Assembly (NCBI GenBank): GCA_945877135.1
Contig: CAMCQY010000010.1
Location: 1-47,129, forward strand
Direction: 5' to 3'
Source of the DNA: Candidatus Kuenenia stuttgartensis
Lineage (GTDB): Bacteria > Planctomycetota > Planctomycetia > Pirellulales > UBA1268
Length of the DNA: 47,129 nt
Below, one piece after another: positions 41,922 to 47,129 of the stretch. A model generated the notes under the pieces. It saw only the letters and a program-made list of their open reading frames with translations. It was not told where the DNA came from and did no database searches. Each line of letters begins with the position of its first letter. Within the stretch, counting starts at the first letter, position 1. The translations under genes and the position numbers were made by a program.

Positions 41922-43961
41922 ATGGCACAACCCAGAGTCCTCGTGATCGGCGGCGGATTGGCCGGCCTCTCCGCCACCATGCGGCTGGCGGAACTCGGCG
42001 CGAATGTCGATTTGGTCAGCCTCGTACCTGTGAAACGTTCTCACAGCGTGTGCGCTCAAGGGGGCATCAACAGCGTCAATTCCCTGACGCGGCAGCAGGG
42101 CGACAACGAGTGGAAACACTTTGACGACACCGTCTATGGCGGCGACTTCCTGCAGCATCAGCCGCCGGTCAAGGAAATGGCCGACTGGGGGCCGCGGATC
42201 GTTGACCTGATGGACCGTCTCGGCGTGCCGTTCAACCGCACTCCAGAAGGGTATCGCGATCAGCGGCGGTTCGGCGGCACGCTGTTCAAGCGAACGGCCT
42301 TTGCCGGCGCGACCACCGGCCAGCAGTTGCTCTATTCGCTCGACGAGCAGGTCCGCCGCTGGGAGGTGGATGGAAAGGTCAAGAAGTGGGAGTTCTGGGA
42401 TTTCCTGGAACCGGTGCTCGATGACTCGGGGCGGTGTCGGGGCGCGATCTGTCAGGACCTCGTCACCATGCAGTTCCGTGCCTTTTCGGCGGATGCGGTT
42501 ATCATCGCGACGGGTGGGTGCGGCCTTCTTTATGGACGCTCGACGATGTCGATGGTCTGCACGGGAAGCGCCGTGAGTCGGGCCTACCGGGCGGGTGCCT
42601 GGTATGGCAACGGCGAATTCATCCAAGTGCACCCGACCGCCATTCCCGGCGCCGACAAATTGCGGCTGATGAGCGAGAGCGCTCGTGGTGAAGGCGGTCG
42701 CGTGTGGGTGCCCAAGACGCCGCATGATCCCCGCGATCCCCGCAATATTCCCGAAGCGGAGCGGAGCTACTTCCTCGAGGAACGCTATCCGAAGTACGGG
42801 AATCTTGTGCCTCGCGACATCGCGACCCGCGAGATTTTCGACATCTGCACCAACGAGGGGCTGTCGGTCGAGAAAGACCGGCTGTGTGTCTACCTTGATC
42901 TCACGCATGTGCCGCGTGAGACGCTCGACCGCAAGCTCGGCGGGATCCTGGAGATCTACGAGAAATTCCAGGGCGTTGATCCGCGTGTCGTGCCGATGAA
43001 AATTTTTCCGGCCGTGCATTATTCCATGGGCGGGCTCTGGGTCGATTACCAGAAGAGCAGCGGCGGGGGGCTCGTGGAGGGCTCACCGCGAAATCAGCAG
43101 ACCAATATTCCCGGCCTGTATGCGATCGGTGAGTGCGACTATCAGTACCACGGGGCGAATCGTCTCGGCGCGAATTCGCTGCTCTCCTGCATCTTCAGTG
43201 GGCTGTTCTGTGCGCCGGGGGTGATTGCGGGAGTCGATGCCGGTGGCAAGCAGGCTGCAGAGGAGTCGTCGCGGCTCTTCGAGTCGAGGCTGCGTCGCGA
43301 GGAGGAGCGACACCACGCGCTGCTCTCGCGGACGGCCGGGGATGAAAATCCTTACGACCTGCATCAGCAACTTGGCAATCTCATGACCCGTGTGGCCACG
43401 GTTGTTCGCCGCAACGAGCAACTGGCGGCCGCCTATGCCGAGGTCTGCTCGCTCGAGGAGCGGTGGGGGCGTTGTGCGGTGTCGGATTCAGGCAACTGGA
43501 CAAACCAAAACGTGGTGTTCACGAAGTCGCTGGGCGACATGTTTCCGCTGGCAAAACTGATTCTCAAGGGTGCGCTGCAGCGCGACGAATGTCGTGGGGC
43601 CCATTACAAGCCCGACTTCGCCATGCCCGGTCTTCAGGCCACCGATCCCGCCGAGAAGCGACGCGAGGCGGAGCAGTGGTGCGATCGATTCGAGGCCAAC
43701 ACGCGGCGTTGGCTCAAGTCAACGGTGGCGAAGTGTGGGCCGGAAGGCGAGCCCGAGATCAGCTATGAAGACGTCGACACCTCGCTGACTCCGCCGCGTC
43801 CGCGGCTCTACGGACTGGTGGGTGGTGAGATGATCGAGGAGGTCTGGAACGAGCGGCAGAAGAAAGCGGCCGTTGCCGGCGAGGGACAGGCTGTCGGCGC
43901 GGGACAAGCTGTCGGTGCGGGACAGGGGAAGCAGCCTGCCTACGCCGGCTCAGCAAGTTGA
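41922..43961 (+). CDS. sdhA: Succinate dehydrogenase flavoprotein subunit
   Basis: Oxidises succinate to fumarate using covalently bound FAD. The 679 residues begin with the FAD-binding fold VLVIGGGLAGLSATMRLAELG, then KRSHSVCAQGGINS, whose histidine is the usual flavin attachment site. Further motifs are GGDFLQHQPPVKEMADWGP, IIATGGCGLLYGRSTMSM, FIQVHPTAIPGADKLRLMSE with the substrate-binding region, EGGRVWVPK, KIFPAVHYSMGGLWVDYQ and GANRLGANSLLSCIFSG. The C-terminal domain carries the usual RRDECRGAHYKPDF-like arginine loop (ALQRDECRGAHY). The last 30 residues are a Gly/Ala/Gln tail with a short repeat and are not part of the family core. Confidence 0.95.
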   Translation: MAQPRVLVIGGGLAGLSATMRLAELGANVDLVSLVPVKRSHSVCAQGGINSVNSLTRQQGDNEWKHFDDTVYGGDFLQHQPPVKEMADWGPRIVDLMDRLGVPFNRTPEGYRDQRRFGGTLFKRTAFAGATTGQQLLYSLDEQVRRWEVDGKVKKWEFWDFLEPVLDDSGRCRGAICQDLVTMQFRAFSADAVIIATGGCGLLYGRSTMSMVCTGSAVSRAYRAGAWYGNGEFIQVHPTAIPGADKLRLMSESARGEGGRVWVPKTPHDPRDPRNIPEAERSYFLEERYPKYGNLVPRDIATREIFDICTNEGLSVEKDRLCVYLDLTHVPRETLDRKLGGILEIYEKFQGVDPRVVPMKIFPAVHYSMGGLWVDYQKSSGGGLVEGSPRNQQTNIPGLYAIGECDYQYHGANRLGANSLLSCIFSGLFCAPGVIAGVDAGGKQAAEESSRLFESRLRREEERHHALLSRTAGDENPYDLHQQLGNLMTRVATVVRRNEQLAAAYAEVCSLEERWGRCAVSDSGNWTNQNVVFTKSLGDMFPLAKLILKGALQRDECRGAHYKPDFAMPGLQATDPAEKRREAEQWCDRFEANTRRWLKSTVAKCGPEGEPEISYEDVDTSLTPPRPRLYGLVGGEMIEEVWNERQKKAAVAGEGQAVGAGQAVGAGQGKQPAYAGSAS

Positions 43962-44036
43962 CGGACGCTCGCCACGAGTCGGCCCGGGTGTGGATGGAAT
44001 AGAGTGCGGTTTCCGAGAGCGCAGGAGAACGAACCG

Positions 44037-44948
44037 ATGATCAAGGCAGTTGAATCAGCCGAACACAGCGGCGGCGCGGGGCAGCAGGCGGTGGCCGACC
44101 ATGGCGGGAACGGGCACGCCGCGGCGCCGCGAGTCGTCCGCGTGCGGATTCTCCGGCAGGACGCCCCAGGCGAGGAGAGCTATTGGGAGCGGTTCGAGAT
44201 TCCCTACGTCGAAAACATGAACGTCATCAGCATCCTCCAGCAGGTTGCCGCCCGGGCGAAGTCTCGGGATGGTCGCCGGGTCGCCCCCGTGGCCTGGGAT
44301 TGCAATTGCCTGGAAGAGGTCTGCGGCTCCTGCACCATGCTGATCAACGGGCGGACGCGAATGGCCTGCTCGGCGCTCGTCGACAAACTGCTGGAAGAGT
44401 CGGGCGATGAGATCGAACTGCGGCCGATGTCGAAGTTTCCTGTCGTTCGCGACCTGGTGGTGGATCGGAGCAGGTTGTTCCGCGCGCTGGAACGGGTGAA
44501 GGCGTGGGTGCCTGTGGATGGCTCGTACGACCACGGACCGGGCCCTCGGATCTCGCCGGAGAGTCAGGAGGATGCCTATCCCTTGGCCACCTGCATCAGT
44601 TGCGGCTGCTGCATGGAGGCATGCCCGCAGTTTACGAAGATCGAAGTGGTTCGCCGCGAGGACGAATCGGCCGAAGCATTCGAGGCTCGGAAGAAGACGG
44701 CCTTCGATGCCGGGTTTGTGGGCGCCCATGCAATCAGCCAGGCGATGCTGTTCAACGGCCATCCCACCGGCAAGATGATCGCCGACGAACGGCTGGAGGC
44801 GTTGACGTCGCAGGGTGGCATCCAGATGTGCGGCAATGCTCAAAACTGTGTGGCCGTCTGCCCGAAGAGCATCCCGCTGACGCGATCGATCGCCCGCGCC
44901 GGCCGGGCGGCCACGGTCTGGGCCATCCGGAAGATCTTCGACCGGTAG
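44037..44948 (+). CDS. sdhB: Succinate dehydrogenase iron-sulfur subunit
   Basis: Carries electrons from SdhA to the membrane subunit through three iron-sulfur clusters. ATG 44037 follows AGGAG by nine bases and gives 303 residues, with an N-terminal extension of about 35 residues. The 2Fe-2S site is CNCLEEVCGSCTMLINGR followed by MAC. The 4Fe-4S site is CISCGCCMEACPQ, and the last cluster ligands are MCGNAQNCVAVCPKSIP. SdhB lies 75 bases after sdhA and completes sdhCAB. The extension (Gly/Ala/His-rich) has no assigned role. Confidence 0.95.
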   Translation: MIKAVESAEHSGGAGQQAVADHGGNGHAAAPRVVRVRILRQDAPGEESYWERFEIPYVENMNVISILQQVAARAKSRDGRRVAPVAWDCNCLEEVCGSCTMLINGRTRMACSALVDKLLEESGDEIELRPMSKFPVVRDLVVDRSRLFRALERVKAWVPVDGSYDHGPGPRISPESQEDAYPLATCISCGCCMEACPQFTKIEVVRREDESAEAFEARKKTAFDAGFVGAHAISQAMLFNGHPTGKMIADERLEALTSQGGIQMCGNAQNCVAVCPKSIPLTRSIARAGRAATVWAIRKIFDR

Positions 44949-44950
44949 CC

Positions 44951-45069
44951 GGGCGGGCTCCCCGGACACGCTCCGCTCGCACGGCGGCTCGGCGACAGCG
45001 TCGGGGATGATGGTGCGCATGATTCGCCGAGGCGCCTGACGCTCTCTTCGGTGTCCGGGGAGCCCGCCC
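44951..45069. repeat. Perfect 19-bp inverted repeat with 81-base spacer after sdhB
   Basis: 44951-44969 (GGGCGGGCTCCCCGGACAC) is the exact reverse complement of 45051-45069. The first arm begins two bases after the sdhB stop. It could fold into a long hairpin at the end of the sdh transcript or be the remains of a small mobile palindrome. Confidence 0.8.
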
Positions 45070-45233
45070 TCGTCCACAACTGCTTCGCAGGATGCGAAGC
45101 GCAGCACCAGCAAACTGCGTTTGCCACGCGCTCGCTGAGAACAGGCATCCGCCTGTAAAGGTGGCAGGATGCCATGTTTCGCGTGCATACAGCAACGCCG
45201 GCTCTCGGGGCACGGGCAACCCGCCCTCCCGCG

Positions 45234-45266
45234 CTCCCATCCAAGCCCGCAGCGCAAGCAAGGGAA
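45234..45266. repeat. Single copy of the palindromic-repeat unit
   Basis: One inverted unit of the GCTTGCGCTTCGGGCTTGG family (here with CGCAG instead of CGAAG). It lies between sdhB and the helicase gene and has no partner unit beside it. Confidence 0.7.
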
Positions 45267-45410
45267 ACGGCTGTGCTTGGCCCATGGGGTGACGCTGCGT
45301 TTGCTGGAATGGGGCCGCCGTGGTAGTTTTCAGCGGTAAATTCCGGTCGTTTGCTGCTTCATATCGGGGTCTTGTGCGCGGCCTGTGAGTCTTTCAGAAG
45401 AGGATTACGA

Positions 45411-46844
45411 GTGTCTGTGAACGAGGGTGATGGTCCGCCTGTGGAGCATTTTGGCGAAGCGAAGGATGTGGCGCGTCAGGACGTCGGCAATGCCGCCGGC
45501 AGTTTTCGCACGATGGGGCTGTCGCCCGCCACGATGGCAGCGGTGGACCGGGCTGGCTACACGACACCGACGCCCGTTCAGGCCGGCCTGATCCCCAGAG
45601 CGCTGACGGGCATCGACGTGCTCGGACAGGCCCGCACGGGTACCGGCAAGACGGCATCGTTCGTGTTGCCGATCCTCGAACGAATGCTGCAGCCGGGCCG
45701 TGCCGGCGGCCCGCGGGCGCTTGTGCTCGTGCCGACCAGGGAACTCGCCGTGCAGGTGCGTGATGAGTTCGAGAAGTTGGCACATGGTTCGCGAATCCAC
45801 TGCGTGGCCGTGTATGGCGGGAAGCCGATCAAGGGACAGATCGATAAACTGGCGAAGCATCCGGCGGTCATCGTCGGCACGCCGGGTCGCGTGCTCGATC
45901 ACATGAGCCGTGGCACGCTGTCGTTTTCCGCGCTCGAGATCGTGACGCTCGACGAGGCCGATCGGATGCTCGACATCGGCTTCCGGCCCGACATCGAGAA
46001 GATCCTCCGCCGCTGTCCCGAAAGCCGGCAGACACTCCTGCTCTCCGCGACGGTGCCGCCTCCGGTGGCCAAACTCGCGACCCGCTACATGCGGGATCCG
46101 GAGATCCTCGACTTCTCCGTCAACGAACTCGCCGTCGAAACGATCGAGCAGGCCTATTTCACCGTCGATCCCACGCGCAAGTTCGATCTCCTCGAGAAGC
46201 TGCTCGAACGGGAAGACCCGCGGCAGGTGATCGTGTTTTGCAGGACGAAGCGTGGCACCGACAAGATCTTCGAGCGGCTCTCGCGCCGTCGCAGCCGCGC
46301 CGCCGGTCAGAGCGGCCATCCCGACGAAGTGGCCTGCATCCATGGCGACCTGCCGCAGGGAGCCCGTGACCGGGCGATGAAGCAGTTCCGTGAGGGTTCG
46401 ACCCGCATCCTCGTGGCCACCGACGTGGTGGGCCGCGGCATCGACGTGTCGGGAGTGTCGCACATCATCAATTACGACATTCCCGAGTTCTGTGACGACT
46501 ATGTGCACCGGGTCGGTCGAACCGGGCGCATGGGCCGCGAGGGCGTCGCCTACACGTTCGTCAGCCCCGAGGAGGGGCCGCAGCTCACGCGGATCGAGAT
46601 GCGAATCGAGCGGCTCCTCAAGCGGGACGAGATTCCGGGATTCGAGGCGTTCGACCGCCGCCCCAAGACTGAGCTACCGCGTTTGGGTGTCGGCGACCGC
46701 GCTGCCGTGAATGAGAGCGGCCAGATGGGCGGGCTGACCGATGCGGCTGCCCCGGAGCCCGCTCCCGCTGAACCGAAGAAGCCCTCGGCGGCAGCCCTCC
46801 TCGGCAAGGGCCGAGGACCAAAACGCCACCGTCGCGCGCTCTGA
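45411..46844 (+). CDS. DEAD-box ATP-dependent RNA helicase
   Basis: Unwinds RNA duplexes in ribosome assembly or mRNA turnover. GTG 45411 follows AGAAGAGGA by six bases and gives 477 residues; a longer frame from 45351 lacks support. All helicase motifs are present: Q motif (FRTMGLSPATMAAVDRAGY, TPTPVQ), motif I ARTGTGKT, PTRELA, TPGR, DEAD in VTLDEADRML, SAT, VFCRTKRGTD, HGDLPQGARD, TDVVGRGIDV and HRVGRTGRMGREG. The C-terminal 80 residues are Pro/Ala-rich and end in a basic tail (GKGRGPKRHRRAL), which may bind RNA. It most resembles RhlE/CshA-type helicases. A small gene begins 72 bases after its stop. Confidence 0.95.
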   Translation: MSVNEGDGPPVEHFGEAKDVARQDVGNAAGSFRTMGLSPATMAAVDRAGYTTPTPVQAGLIPRALTGIDVLGQARTGTGKTASFVLPILERMLQPGRAGGPRALVLVPTRELAVQVRDEFEKLAHGSRIHCVAVYGGKPIKGQIDKLAKHPAVIVGTPGRVLDHMSRGTLSFSALEIVTLDEADRMLDIGFRPDIEKILRRCPESRQTLLLSATVPPPVAKLATRYMRDPEILDFSVNELAVETIEQAYFTVDPTRKFDLLEKLLEREDPRQVIVFCRTKRGTDKIFERLSRRRSRAAGQSGHPDEVACIHGDLPQGARDRAMKQFREGSTRILVATDVVGRGIDVSGVSHIINYDIPEFCDDYVHRVGRTGRMGREGVAYTFVSPEEGPQLTRIEMRIERLLKRDEIPGFEAFDRRPKTELPRLGVGDRAAVNESGQMGGLTDAAAPEPAPAEPKKPSAAALLGKGRGPKRHRRAL

Positions 46845-46916
46845 CTGGCTGTGGACAAAGACGACCCTTGTATCAACGGCTGCGAATCGCCACCACCCAC
46901 TGAACAGACGCGATCC

Positions 46917-47129
46917 ATGGATGGAAACGCCGGCACGTCGGGCAGGCAGGACGGCGGAAGCCGTAAGCGTGGGTTAAAACAGCGGCTGGAGAGCCTCGCG
47001 TCGGCGGGTGTTTCGGATCTGCCCAAGCGGCGTGGGGCGAAGGCCGTGCCACCTGCGGGTAACCGAGCCACCTCGCGTGGCCCAACCGCTGTGGCCGTTG
47101 ACGCTCCCGCTGCGAATGACGCATCGCCC
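46917..47129 (+). CDS. N-terminal part of an unidentified protein, cut by the window edge
   Basis: An open frame from ATG 46917 runs 71 codons to the right edge without a stop. A GTG at 46851 in the same frame is an alternative start; neither has a strong ribosome-binding site. The visible part is basic and low-complexity, with one probable helix LKQRLESLASAGVSDLPK followed by Ala/Pro/Arg-rich sequence. A similar short helix precedes the catalytic domain in some planctomycete proteins, but the domain itself is not in view, so no function is assigned. Confidence 0.5.
   Translation, partial: MDGNAGTSGRQDGGSRKRGLKQRLESLASAGVSDLPKRRGAKAVPPAGNRATSRGPTAVAVDAPAANDASP

Larger units (their letters stand above)
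44949..45410. other. Intergenic region after sdhB with inverted repeats
   Basis: A 462-base gap without a supported gene. It contains the 19-bp inverted repeat at 44951-45069, small palindromes (GCTTCGCAGGATGCGAAGC at about 45081-45100; GGCATCC ... GGATGCC at about 45145-45173), and a palindromic-repeat unit at 45234-45266. AGAAGAGGA at 45396-45404 is the ribosome-binding site for the helicase. Confidence 0.55.

Overview
The window reads as a high-GC chromosomal segment of a planctomycete, most likely a member of the Pirellulales. The lineage call rests on several gene types: a BBP7-type outer-membrane barrel, a very long PVC-type propeller/HEAT/CxxCH cytochrome paired with a sulfatase, PstC and PstA enlarged by extracytoplasmic insertions, a LysM protein with a planctomycete-style L,D-transpeptidase-like tail, and GC-rich palindromic intergenic repeats. 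No rRNA, tRNA, transposase, integrase, CRISPR array or phage gene was recognised.

Layout. 1-10.1 kb is mostly sugar-phosphate metabolism: a phospho-sugar mutase cut by the left edge, a FYVE-finger/hydrolase protein, a GlmM-like mutase, a LysM protein, glgC, an S41 protease and folC. 10.4-17.0 kb is envelope and polymer degradation: BBP7 barrel, sulfatase, PVC cytochrome. 17.1-23.5 kb is metabolism: pterin carbinolamine dehydratase, accD, a degenerate histidine-phosphatase-like protein, rpe and a bifunctional proline-degradation enzyme. 23.8-31.0 kb is a complete phosphate module, pstS-pstC-pstA-pstB-phoU, preceded by a possible Pho box and bracketed by an exact 53-bp inverted repeat that carries a terminator hairpin. 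31.3-40.9 kb holds an exported DUF11-like protein, a degenerate metallophosphoesterase-like protein, a small unknown protein, a TPR-like exported protein, a DUF423 membrane protein, a secretin and a PAS-GAF-receiver protein. 41.1-44.9 kb is sdhCAB. The right end has a DEAD-box RNA helicase and the start of an unidentified gene.

The most unusual gene is at 1444-2826. It encodes a canonical FYVE zinc finger (WxxD, RRHHCRxCG, eight cysteines and a KVC motif) placed inside an alpha/beta-hydrolase that resembles DUF2235/Tle phospholipases (GWSRGA elbow, candidate Ser205-Asp235-His290 triad). FYVE fingers are overwhelmingly eukaryotic PI3P-binding modules, so a bacterial hydrolase carrying one suggests a protein acting on eukaryotic or PI3P-like membranes, or a gene acquired from a eukaryote and repurposed.

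A second theme is three apparent pseudo-enzymes that keep a fold but lose catalytic residues: a cysteine-free L,D-transpeptidase-like domain (4450-5691), an RHG-to-RSG histidine phosphatase (18803-19414) and a metallophosphoesterase lacking its first metal motif (32996-34267). All family calls come from reading motifs by eye. No database search was run.
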